From: CAYXRS01 sp964636485
Lineage (GTDB): Bacteria > Gemmatimonadota > Gemmatimonadetes > Gemmatimonadales > Gemmatimonadaceae
DNA: 48,254 nt
Reading direction: 5' to 3'
Assembly: GCA_964636485.1 (NCBI GenBank)
Contig: CAZWSO010000002.1
Coordinates: 1 to 48,254 of the forward strand
Part shown: positions 25,837 to 33,592 of the stretch, one piece after another
Position numbering within the stretch: position 1 is the first letter of the stretch
Layout of the letters: each line of letters starts with the position of its first letter
Program-made: the position numbers and the translations under genes
Notes under the pieces: model-generated
Seen by the model: only the letters and a program-made list of their open reading frames with translations
What the model was told of the DNA's origin: nothing
The model's database searches: none

Positions 25837-26541
25837 ATGACCCGCCGCAACATCATCGCAGGAATGCTGGCCATTGTGGTGGCGCTAGTGTGCGTGCGCC
25901 TGGGGCTCTGGCAGCTCGAGCGGCACGAGCTCCGTCGCACTCACAACGAGCGGATCGCGGAGCGCGGCCGGGCCGGGCCGGTGCCCCTGGAGCGGGTACG
26001 CGCCGATTCGGCGGCGCGCTACCGCCGCGTCGAGGCGAAGGGCGTCTTCGACTATGAGTACGAGATCGTAGTTGCGAATCGAACGCAGCGGGGATCGCCG
26101 GGCGTCCACGTCATTACGCCGCTCCTGCTCACTGGGGAGGAGCGCGCCATTCTGGTGAATCGTGGGTGGGTGTATTCGCCCGACGCTGCCAGGGTGGAGC
26201 TTTCCCGCTGGCGAGAGGCGGACACCGTTACCGTGAGCGGCTACCTGGAGGACCTCGGTGCGCACACGGGCGCGGCGGTGCCGGCTGAGCTGGCGCCTCG
26301 CATCTGGTACCGTCTCGACGCCACGGCATTGGCGGCGGCTTTTCCATACGATCTGGAGGCGGCGCATCTCGTCGCGGCGGAGGTGAGGCCAGACGCCAGT
26401 GGCGCGCCAGCTAGGCTCGGCATGCCCGAGCTGGAGCGGGGACCCCATCTGACCTACGCCTTCCAGTGGTTCGCCTTCGCTGCCATAGCGCTGATTGGCG
26501 TTGCCGTGCTCATCCGTCAGGACGTTCGCCGGCGAGCCTAG
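25837..26541 (+). CDS. SURF1-family protein
   Basis: Inner-membrane protein linked to heme insertion into cytochrome c oxidase. 234 residues with two helices near the ends (about 6-24 and 208-226). Family motifs: LGLWQLERH (about 22-30), VEAKGVFDYEYEIVVANRT (about 66-84), VHVITPLLL (91-99), ILVNRGWV (107-114) and, at the second helix, HLTYAFQWFAFA. Length is normal. It stands alone here; cox genes are not in the window. The 160 bases that follow hold only a weak inverted repeat. Confidence 0.92.
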   Translation: MTRRNIIAGMLAIVVALVCVRLGLWQLERHELRRTHNERIAERGRAGPVPLERVRADSAARYRRVEAKGVFDYEYEIVVANRTQRGSPGVHVITPLLLTGEERAILVNRGWVYSPDAARVELSRWREADTVTVSGYLEDLGAHTGAAVPAELAPRIWYRLDATALAAAFPYDLEAAHLVAAEVRPDASGAPARLGMPELERGPHLTYAFQWFAFAAIALIGVAVLIRQDVRRRA

Positions 26542-26701
26542 TCCGGCCGCTGTTCCGCATGTCTGGAACGGACCCGCTCCGCGGAAGGACACCGGGGGAT
26601 CGCGTTACTACATCAGCGTCCAGCGTGTATTATTCCTGAGCGGGCGTTCGGCGCTCGCGCATCAGTAGCGCGTCCCACCCGTTTGATGCCGCGAGGATCG
26701 T

Positions 26702-28615
26702 ATGGCCGAGACCCCGGAAGAGCTGGCTACGGAAAGGGAAGCACGTGACGTAGCGGAAGCAGCACGTGAGAGCGAATGGGTTGCCCCCAGCTTTCTGCGC
26801 GAGCTCTTTCTCGGCCGGTTCCGGCTCGAACTGATCCATCCCTTCCCGGATGTCGATCCCGCCGAGGAAGAACGCGCCCGACCCTTCATGGAGAAGCTGC
26901 GGTCGCTGCTGGAGCGAGTCGATTCCGACGAGATCGACCGAACCGGCCATATTCCCGAGGGGGTCGTGCAGGAGCTCCGCGACATGGGCGCCTTCGGGAT
27001 CAAGATCCCGACCGAGTATGGCGGGCTGGGGCTCTCGCAGACGAGCTACATCCGCGCGATGGAGATGGTGACATCAAAGGACGGGTCGCTCACCGCTCTC
27101 CTCTCGGCCAGCCAGTCCATAGGTGTCCCTCAGCCGCTCAAGCTCTTCGGGACCGCCGAGCAGAAGCAGCGGTTCTTCCCGCGGCTCGCCAGGGGGGCGA
27201 TCAGCGCCTTTGCGCTCACCGAGGTGGATGCCGGCTCCGATCCGGCCAACATGCGCACCACAGCCATTCCGACTGAGGATGGGGAGCATTTCGTCATTAG
27301 CGGAACCAAGCTGTGGTGCACCAACGGGACGCGCTGCGAGCTCATGGTAGTGATGGCTCGCACGCCGGACAAGATCGTCAACGGCAAACAGCGCAAGCAG
27401 ATCACGGCTTTCGTAGTTGAATCGAATACGCCTGGAGTCGAGGTAGTGCATCGCTGCTCGTTCATGGGCCTCAAGGCCATCGAAAACGGCGTGATTCGCT
27501 TCAACGATGTGAAGGTGCCTCGCGACAACATTCTGTGGGGGGAAGGGAAGGGGCTGAAGCTCGCACTCGTGACGCTCAACACCGGCCGGCTCACGCTCCC
27601 GGCCAGCGCCGCCGGTGCCGCAAAGGCAATGCTGCGAGTGTCGCGCGAGTGGGCGCGCGACCGGGTGCAGTGGGGACAGCCGATCGGGAAGCACGAAGCA
27701 GTGGCACAGATGCTGGCCACCATGGCGGCCAACACCTTCGCCATGGAGGCGATCGCCGAGCTGTCGAGCGGCCTGGCCGACCGCGGCAACGTCGACATCC
27801 GGCTGGAGGCGGCGATCGCCAAGATGTGGAACACGGAGGCGGGTTGGCGGATCGTGGACGATGCGCTTCAGATCCGTGGCGGCCGCGGCTACGAGACGGC
27901 CGACTCCCTGCGAGCCCGCGGCGAGCCGCCGATTCCGGTCGAGCGAGCCATGCGCGACTTCCGCATCAATCTGATCTTCGAGGGATCCTCCGAGATCATG
28001 CGTCTGTTCATTGCGCGCGAGGCAGTGGATCACCACTTCCGAACTGCCTTCGACGTCGTGAACCCGGAGGCGAATCGGAAGGAGCGGCTGGCGGCCCTGG
28101 GCCGTTCGGCCAGGTTCTATCCCCTCTGGTATGCGTCACGCTGGCTGGGCATCTCGCGCCTGAAGTACGGCGAGTTCGGTCGTCTGGCCAAACACCTCCG
28201 CTATGTCGAGCGCGGGGCCGACAAGCTCGGCCGGTCGATCTTTCACGCCATGGTCAGGCTCGGACCCAAGCTCGAGCGCCGGCAGATGGTACTTTTCCGT
28301 GCCGTGGACATTGGAGCCGAACTGTTCGCGATGGCCGCCGTTTGCTCGCGCGCGAACATGCTGGCGCGGCGCGGGGATCATGGCGCTGTCGACCTGGCCG
28401 ACCTGTTCTGCAAACAGTCCCGCCGTCGGATCGCGGACAGCTTCCGCAACCTCTTTGGTCCGCTGGACGGGGTCACCTACCGCGTCGCACGGCAGGTGCT
28501 GGACGGCAAGCACGAGTGGCTCGAGCGAGGAATAATCGGATTTCCGATGCCGACGCCCAGCGGCCGGCCTCAGCGTGCGTCCGAGCGCCCCCAGCCGGAG
28601 CTTGTGGGTAACTGA
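26702..28615 (+). CDS. Acyl-CoA dehydrogenase, very-long-chain type with C-terminal extension
   Basis: FAD enzyme for the first step of fatty acid beta-oxidation. 637 residues: an N-terminal helical domain (about 60-165), FAD-contact ALTEVDAGSD (171-180), beta domain (180-285), C-terminal helical domain with predicted catalytic Glu427 in FEGSSEIMRLF, and an additional helical domain (about 455-600) as in VLCAD/ACAD9. That extension mediates membrane association in mitochondrial VLCAD, and a similar role is possible here. ATG at 26702 with a weak upstream site. An electron-transfer flavoprotein is not in the window. Confidence 0.93.
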   Translation: MAETPEELATEREARDVAEAARESEWVAPSFLRELFLGRFRLELIHPFPDVDPAEEERARPFMEKLRSLLERVDSDEIDRTGHIPEGVVQELRDMGAFGIKIPTEYGGLGLSQTSYIRAMEMVTSKDGSLTALLSASQSIGVPQPLKLFGTAEQKQRFFPRLARGAISAFALTEVDAGSDPANMRTTAIPTEDGEHFVISGTKLWCTNGTRCELMVVMARTPDKIVNGKQRKQITAFVVESNTPGVEVVHRCSFMGLKAIENGVIRFNDVKVPRDNILWGEGKGLKLALVTLNTGRLTLPASAAGAAKAMLRVSREWARDRVQWGQPIGKHEAVAQMLATMAANTFAMEAIAELSSGLADRGNVDIRLEAAIAKMWNTEAGWRIVDDALQIRGGRGYETADSLRARGEPPIPVERAMRDFRINLIFEGSSEIMRLFIAREAVDHHFRTAFDVVNPEANRKERLAALGRSARFYPLWYASRWLGISRLKYGEFGRLAKHLRYVERGADKLGRSIFHAMVRLGPKLERRQMVLFRAVDIGAELFAMAAVCSRANMLARRGDHGAVDLADLFCKQSRRRIADSFRNLFGPLDGVTYRVARQVLDGKHEWLERGIIGFPMPTPSGRPQRASERPQPELVGN

Positions 28616-28630
28616 TTCCCGTAACCGGCC

Positions 28631-28966
28631 TCAGCGTGCGTGCCGGTACATGAGCTCGACGAGCTCGTCATACATCTCCTCGCGCCGCGCCTCATCCCCC
28701 GATGCGATGGCTTCGGCCGCGCAGTGGCGCAGGTGGTTTCGCATCAGCTCGCGTCCCACCGACCGGAGCGCCTCGTGAACGGATGCGATCTGTGTCATGA
28801 TGTCGGCGCAGTACCGGTCTTCCTCGATCATCTTCTGGAGGCCGCGCACCTGACCCTCGATCCGCCGCAGGCGCCGCAGGTTGGACGACTTGATTTCAGG
28901 ATCCACGCCCACAGCATGGCGATCCTCGTCCGACTCGAGGCCGCATCCGCAGCCCACGGTCGTCAC
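28631..28966 (-). CDS. csoR: CsoR/RcnR-family metal-responsive repressor
   Basis: All-helical copper-type sensor of 111 residues (DUF156). The helix NLRRLRRIEGQVRGLQKMIE (29-48) precedes the metal set Cys53 (RYCADI), His78 and Cys82 (NHLRHC), the Cys-His-Cys pattern of Cu(I)-sensing CsoR. An extra CGCG motif (Cys6, Cys8) at the N-terminus is unusual. It is coupled by ATGA to the HMA gene upstream and reads from the promoter at about 29240. No CopA ATPase gene is in the window. Confidence 0.92.
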   Translation of the reverse strand: MTTVGCGCGLESDEDRHAVGVDPEIKSSNLRRLRRIEGQVRGLQKMIEEDRYCADIMTQIASVHEALRSVGRELMRNHLRHCAAEAIASGDEARREEMYDELVELMYRHAR

Positions 28967-29178
28967 GCCTCCTCCGCTCGATACGCGATGTAGCCTTCCT
29001 CCTCGATGGCCTCGAGAAGGCTATCGACCGTCGTCGCGTCGGGCTCGTAGCCCACTTCAACGTCCCCGATGGTCACGTTTACTTGTCGAACGCCCGCTAC
29101 ACCGCGTAGCGCGCCGTCAACGGAACGCACGCAGTGCTCGCAACTCATGCCTTCGACCGTCAATCGGACCGTCTCCAC
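28963..29178 (-). CDS. copZ: CopZ-like heavy-metal chaperone (HMA domain)
   Basis: A 71-residue HMA-domain protein, with the metal loop GMSCEHC (Cys13, Cys16) and the usual beta-alpha-beta order. It carries Cu(I) or a similar soft metal in the cytoplasm. The frame has an ATG at 29211, but I choose the GTG at 29178: GGAGG lies just before it, it gives standard family length, and the predicted transcription start for the -10 at 29214-29219 falls downstream of that ATG. It leads a two-gene operon with csoR. Confidence 0.88.
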   Translation of the reverse strand: METVRLTVEGMSCEHCVRSVDGALRGVAGVRQVNVTIGDVEVGYEPDATTVDSLLEAIEEEGYIAYRAEEA

Positions 29179-29213
29179 CTCGCCTCCGTTTTCACGGGTA
29201 GTGCCTCTCATAC

Positions 29214-29240
29214 GTTATATACCCCCCACCCCTATGTCAA
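29214..29240 (-). promoter_or_regulatory. Promoter with CsoR-type G-tract operator
   Basis: On the minus strand TTGACA (29240-29235) is followed after 15 bases by TATAAC (29219-29214). The spacer is a G-tract, ATAGGGGTGGGGGGTAT, flanked by ATA and TAT, the style of operators bound by CsoR/RcnR proteins. Repression by CsoR binding over the promoter is expected. The spacer is shorter than the usual 17. Confidence 0.6.
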
Positions 29241-29340
29241 CCATTTTGCCCGCGGGCTCGCGAACGTTTAGCCGTCCCGCGTGGCTCGGAACGGGCGTAT
29301 GGCCGCGTGTTTGACTGAAACTCACCGTGAGCGAGGGCGA

Positions 29341-29430
29341 ATGGAACCGGCGGCAAGGAAAGGTTGGAGCCTGGTCACCTCAGGTGCTAACCCGGGGGCA
29401 TGCTACCTGCCACGCGGGGTTGCCGACCTC
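29341..29430 (+). ncRNA. Possible structured RNA leader (riboswitch-like)
   Basis: The 315 bases between the copZ start and the next gene contain no gene. They hold nested complementary segments: ggcaa (29352) with ttgcc (29420), aggt (29361) with acct (29377), and caggt (29381) with acctg (29405). The last encloses gctaac/gcatgc, which resembles a GNRA-receptor internal loop. The 3' part (gcggggttgccga) recalls the c-di-GMP-I riboswitch, but the conserved gacgcaaagcc block is absent. Treat as an unproven candidate. Confidence 0.3.
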
Positions 29431-29493
29431 CAGCCGAATCGCTCATCCATGTGGCGGGACGCGATACGCGCTGCTTCCACGGATCAAGGAGAG

Positions 29494-30090
29494 ATGACTG
29501 CCTTCCGTCAGCTGTTGATCACCGCTCTGCTCATCAGCCTGGCAATGCCGGCTGCGCCGCTGGCGTCGCAGTCCAGTGACGGCGATCCGTGTGCATGCCC
29601 GGTTCCCAGTGCGAGCCGTGGCGGAGGCCTTGGCGGACTGTTCGGGCTGGCCGCGCTGGGGCTCGCACGCCTTGGTGCCGGGATTCGCAGCGTAGTTGCG
29701 GAGGCGGCGGAGCAGCCGGTCGTGGCCCTGGCAGCCGAAGACAGCGTTCTCACGCTCGGCGTCGCTGCGGCGCCCATTCCCGCCGACACTTCGCGCGACA
29801 CAACCGACGTGGCAGTCGTGGCGGCGCAGGCCCCAGCGCCGGTACTGGCGATGGCCGCGCCGCGAGATGCGGCGCCGGCTGCTCTCGTCGCACCGCGCAC
29901 GGCTACCCGTCTCCCGCTCCTCGCACTGCTGGGGCTGAGCGCCGTGCTGGCTGGCGCGGCAATGCGCCTGCGCAAGCGACAAGTCGTGGCGGATGGTGCT
30001 TCGCCTGGAGTTCGCCGCAGGCGCGACTCGACGCCTATGGTGCTGTTTGTCCACAGGCGGCCGCGGCTGGCGAGGCACAGGGTCCAATAG
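29494..30090 (+). CDS. Secreted protein with C-terminal sorting-like helix
   Basis: 198 residues, no recognised domain. An N-terminal signal peptide (about 1-25, ends LASQ), an Ala/Pro-rich region with a short hydrophobic stretch (45-62), and a C-terminal helix (about 139-158, PLLALLGLSAVLAGAAMRL) followed at once by RKR. A helix plus basic cluster like this is the plan of PEP-CTERM-style sorting signals, but 37 further basic residues follow, which is unusual. ATG with AAGGAGAG upstream. The gene stands alone between a candidate RNA leader and a strong terminator, so it is probably a single-gene transcript. Confidence 0.65.
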   Translation: MTAFRQLLITALLISLAMPAAPLASQSSDGDPCACPVPSASRGGGLGGLFGLAALGLARLGAGIRSVVAEAAEQPVVALAAEDSVLTLGVAAAPIPADTSRDTTDVAVVAAQAPAPVLAMAAPRDAAPAALVAPRTATRLPLLALLGLSAVLAGAAMRLRKRQVVADGASPGVRRRRDSTPMVLFVHRRPRLARHRVQ

Positions 30091-30108
30091 CTACCTGAAC
30101 TGATTTAT

Positions 30109-30139
30109 GCAAACGGCGCCGCGAAGCGGCGCCGTTTGC
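30109..30139 (+). terminator. Strong hairpin terminator
   Basis: A perfect 14-pair stem, gcaaacggcgccgc and its complement around a gaa loop, 18 bases past the stop of the secreted-protein gene, followed by gtttgg. It separates this gene from the DUF5916 gene. Confidence 0.8.
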
Positions 30140-30358
30140 GTTTGGACGGCTTGCACCGCCGTGCCGCCGATGCGGAAGGTGCGGGAGCGTGAGCGCTCCG
30201 TTACCGCAGCGTGTGCACGCCGTTACGTCCAGCGCGCGGCGGAATGCTCCGTGACACCGATTTACCAAACCCTACGTAGGGCCGTGGTGTCTAAGGTCAG
30301 CAACCGATGCGGTCCGACCCTCGGTCCGTATGCGCGCCCTGGCACCTCGGAGGGAGTA

Positions 30359-32905
30359 ATGCGCGCTGTTTTGTTCGTAGCAGTCGCACTGTTCGCGTCC
30401 ACGTCAGCACTCGCCCAGGATCGCGCCACCTCTGATGACCAGTCGCGGGGGTACGATGCGGCAACCACGGCCTTTGCGGCACGCGTGTCGCAGCCGCCGG
30501 TGATCGACGGACGCGACGACGATGCCATCTGGCAGACCGTCCCGGTGATCGATCGGTTTCTGGAGTACGAGCCGGAGGAGGGCGCCGATCCACGCTTCCG
30601 CACCGAGGTTCGCGTGGCGTATGACGACCGATACCTGTACGTGCTGGCCCGCATGTACGACCCGGCGCCGGACAGCATCGTGTCACTGCTGTCTCGCCGC
30701 GATGTACGCACCCAGTCGGAGCAGCTCAAGCTGGTCATCGATTCGTACTACGATCGGCGCACCGCTTACCAGTTCATCGTGAATCCGGCCGGGGTGAAGC
30801 GCGATTTCTACGTCTACAACGACGTAACCGAGGACGGGTCGTGGGACGCGGTGTGGGACGTGGGTACCTCCATCGACTCACTGGGGTGGGTGGCGGAGTT
30901 CCGGATTCCATTCTCTCAGATACGATTCGCGAAACGACAGGAGCACACGTTTGGTTTGCTTGTGGTGCGCGATGTGGCGCGCACGAATCAGCGAATCAGC
31001 TGGCCCCTCTACCGCCGCGGCCAGCAGGGATACGTCTCACAGGCGGGGGAACTGCGCGGCATCAGTGACATTCCGTCACCGCGTCGCATCGAGCTCGTGC
31101 CCTACGTGGTGACAAAGAACGAAAGTGTCCGGCAGGCGGACGGCTTCACGCACCCGCAGCGATTCACGGGCGGGGCGGACCTCAAGGTTGGGCTCGGTTC
31201 CAACATGACGCTCGACGCCACCATCAACCCCGACTTCGGTCAGGTGGAGGCGGACCCCGCAGTGCTCAACCTCAGCGCTTTCGAGACGTTCCTGTCGGAG
31301 AGACGGCCGTTCTTTCTCGAGGGCACCGGGATCTTCAACTTCAACGTGAGCTGTGGTGACATCGACACCGGCTGTCGCGGGCTCTTCTACTCGCGCCGGA
31401 TCGGTCGCTTTCCGCAGCTGCGTTCGGGCTCGGACTACGGTACGTCCACCGCAACGAGGATGCTGGGTGCGGCGAAGGTGGCTGGTCGGCTCGGCAGTGG
31501 ACTGTCTGTAGGAATACTGGATGCCGTCACGCAGGAAGAGACCGGTGCCGGCGGACGGATGATCGAGCCGCGAACGAACTATTTCGTCGCTCGTGCCCAG
31601 CAGGATCTGAACGATGGCGACAGCGATGTCGGCGTGATGTTCACAGCGGTGAACCGATCTCTCGATGACCTGACAGCCTCGGCGCTCCGGCGCGAGGCCT
31701 ATACCGGCGGACTGGACTTCCGCCACCGGTTTGGCGATCGCCGCTTCGAGCTCAGAACGTACGTTGCGGGCAGCTACGTGGGAGGGAGCGAGGAGGCGAT
31801 CGCGGCGACGCAGCTCGACGGTGTACACCGATACCAGCGTCCCGACGCGTTCCGCTTCGATCCCTCACGCAGAACCCTCACCGGTGATGCACAGCGTCTG
31901 TCGATCAGCAAGTTCGGGGGCGGGGTTACGCGCTTCCAGTCCGTCTACCAGCGCTTCTCACCGGGGTTCGAGATCAACGATCTTGGTTTCCTCCAGCGTG
32001 CTGACGAGCAGATGTTCCGCAACTGGTTTGCCCTCCAGTTCAACCGGCCGGCGATGTTCTACCGTCGCGCCTTCTGGAACTTCAACTACTGGCAGCACTG
32101 GACATCGGCGGGCATGCCGACGCAGATCGGCCTCAACACGAATGCGCACGTCGAGTTCAGAAATACCTGGTGGGGGCACTTCTGGAGCAGCACCGGAGGC
32201 TTCGCGCCCACATATGACGACCGCGTCGCCCGCGGCGGTCCGGCCGTTCGCCGAGGAAGCTGGTACGAGGTGGGTGGCGGAGTGGAGGGCGATCGACGCG
32301 GCCGCTTCACGCCAACGCTCTTTGGCGGAACATGGCAGTCGGCGAGCACGCGGTCGCATAGCTGGTGGGTGGAGCCGGGCGTGCAGTTCCGCGCTTCCAC
32401 CCGGCTAAACGGTTCGGTTGGTTTGGGCTACAGCCGCAATACGAACGATGCGCAGTGGCGCGGCAACTTCGTCGTGGACGAGGAAGCGACGGCTTACACA
32501 TTCGCGCGACTCGAGCAGACGACGATGAGCCTTACCACCCGACTCAACTATACCGTTACTCCCGATCTGTCCTTCCAGTTCTACGCGCAGCCGTTCGTTT
32601 CTGCCGGCGACTACTCCAACTGGAAGCAGCTCGATGATCCACGCGCGAGCCAGCATGAGGATCGCTTCCAGCCGTACGATAGTGGAGATCCGGGCGGCTT
32701 CAACTTCAAGCAGATGCGTACTAACGCGGTGCTGCGCTGGGAGTATCGCCCCGGTTCCACGCTATTCGTGGTTTGGCAGCATGGCCGCGAGGATTTCGAT
32801 CCCACGGGAAGCAGCTTCAGCTTCCGCCGCGACTACGGCGACTTCCTCCGGTTGCACCCCGAGAACACCTTCCTGGTGAAGGCGTCGTGGTGGCTCAACC
32901 CGTGA
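30359..32905 (+). CDS. DUF5916 outer-membrane protein with CBM9-like N-terminal domain
   Basis: An 848-residue exported protein: signal peptide (about 1-20, ends ALAQ), a carbohydrate-binding CBM9-like domain (about 40-235; PPVIDGRDDDAIWQ, VRVAYDDRYLYVLARMYD), then DUF5916 to the end. The DUF5916 part is rich in alternating beta strands ending in aromatic residues and finishes KASWWLNP, consistent with an outer-membrane barrel. The family is frequent in Bacteroidota and Gemmatimonadota; substrate and role are not known. ATG 30359 has GGAGGGAGT before it, and the upstream open frame has none. The 268 bases before it hold the terminator and no gene. Confidence 0.9.
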   Translation: MRAVLFVAVALFASTSALAQDRATSDDQSRGYDAATTAFAARVSQPPVIDGRDDDAIWQTVPVIDRFLEYEPEEGADPRFRTEVRVAYDDRYLYVLARMYDPAPDSIVSLLSRRDVRTQSEQLKLVIDSYYDRRTAYQFIVNPAGVKRDFYVYNDVTEDGSWDAVWDVGTSIDSLGWVAEFRIPFSQIRFAKRQEHTFGLLVVRDVARTNQRISWPLYRRGQQGYVSQAGELRGISDIPSPRRIELVPYVVTKNESVRQADGFTHPQRFTGGADLKVGLGSNMTLDATINPDFGQVEADPAVLNLSAFETFLSERRPFFLEGTGIFNFNVSCGDIDTGCRGLFYSRRIGRFPQLRSGSDYGTSTATRMLGAAKVAGRLGSGLSVGILDAVTQEETGAGGRMIEPRTNYFVARAQQDLNDGDSDVGVMFTAVNRSLDDLTASALRREAYTGGLDFRHRFGDRRFELRTYVAGSYVGGSEEAIAATQLDGVHRYQRPDAFRFDPSRRTLTGDAQRLSISKFGGGVTRFQSVYQRFSPGFEINDLGFLQRADEQMFRNWFALQFNRPAMFYRRAFWNFNYWQHWTSAGMPTQIGLNTNAHVEFRNTWWGHFWSSTGGFAPTYDDRVARGGPAVRRGSWYEVGGGVEGDRRGRFTPTLFGGTWQSASTRSHSWWVEPGVQFRASTRLNGSVGLGYSRNTNDAQWRGNFVVDEEATAYTFARLEQTTMSLTTRLNYTVTPDLSFQFYAQPFVSAGDYSNWKQLDDPRASQHEDRFQPYDSGDPGGFNFKQMRTNAVLRWEYRPGSTLFVVWQHGREDFDPTGSSFSFRRDYGDFLRLHPENTFLVKASWWLNP

Positions 32906-32927
32906 GGCAATACCCACGCCCGTCCCG

Positions 32928-33161
32928 TCAGCCGAGCGTGGGCAGGGCGCGCGGATCGTCGCTGCAGCGGGCTACGCGATAGCCCGCTGTGGCGATGGCC
33001 TGAGTGAGGTTCTGGCACGTCGCGCGGCCATCGTGTTCGACCACTATCTCGCCCAGCGACGAGTGAATCCGCGTAATCCCCTCGATTGGCGTGAGCGCCA
33101 CCTGAATGGCCCGGACGGCATGCACCGAGTGCATGCCGTCAATGGCCAGTCGTGTCCTCAA
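32928..33161 (-). CDS. HMA-fold protein lacking the CxxC metal site
   Basis: 77 residues with the spacing of a heavy-metal-associated domain: LAIDGMHSVHAVRAIQVAL, then GITRIHSSLGEIVVEHDG, then LTQAIATAGYRV. Where GMxCxxC is expected it reads GMHSVHA: both cysteines are gone and two histidines (His11, His14) stand in the loop. Two other cysteines (Cys49, Cys66) lie elsewhere. Either metal binding has changed or the fold has another use. ATG overlaps the stop of the preceding membrane-protein gene (ATGA), so it is the third gene of the ompA operon. Confidence 0.78.
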   Translation of the reverse strand: MRTRLAIDGMHSVHAVRAIQVALTPIEGITRIHSSLGEIVVEHDGRATCQNLTQAIATAGYRVARCSDDPRALPTLG

Positions 33162-33592
33162 CGCGCGCGCGGAAGCGCCTGCTCGGCGCGACCGCGCGCA
33201 TCGCGATAGCGCACATAAATATCCGCCAGCCGGTCGGCAGCCTCGGGGTCGCCGCGAGACAGCAGGGTGATGGTCTGGTCCCGCTCACCAAGGATCGCCG
33301 CCAGATCCTGCCGGACAGCCGGCGGCACCTGGGGCGCGACTGATTGGACTCCGGAGAAGAAGTCGCTGACCTGCAGCCGCGACATCTCGTAGCTGCCGCG
33401 CTGCGCCTCGAAGACGGCCACGGCGAGCGCGGCTTCCAGCCGGTGCAGTGTGAGCGCCTGGCGCGTCTCCCCCAGGCGGCTGTCGAGCTGCGCGGCGCGG
33501 ATTCCCTGCCAGGCGAACCCGATGATGAACGCCGCCACCACCGCGATGGCAATCCACGCCCAGCGGCGCCAGTCACGCAGCTCGGGTCTCAC
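33158..33592 (-). CDS. Single-pass membrane protein of unknown function
   Basis: 144 residues. One N-terminal helix (about 12-28, WIAIAVVAAFIIGFAWQG) anchors a helical soluble domain (30-144) predicted to face the periplasm. LDSRLGETRQALTLHRLEAAL (about 36-56) suggests a coiled coil. No family recognised. GTG start overlaps the ompA-like stop (GTGA), and its stop overlaps the HMA-like gene start, so the three are translated together. A role beside the OmpA protein in the cell envelope is a guess. Confidence 0.8.
   Translation of the reverse strand: MRPELRDWRRWAWIAIAVVAAFIIGFAWQGIRAAQLDSRLGETRQALTLHRLEAALAVAVFEAQRGSYEMSRLQVSDFFSGVQSVAPQVPPAVRQDLAAILGERDQTITLLSRGDPEAADRLADIYVRYRDARGRAEQALPRAR

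Noticed and set aside
29341..29430. Firm c-di-GMP-I riboswitch call
   Set aside because: The 3' half is similar, but the conserved gacgcaaagcc block and a closed GNRA hairpin are missing, so only a low-confidence leader is reported.
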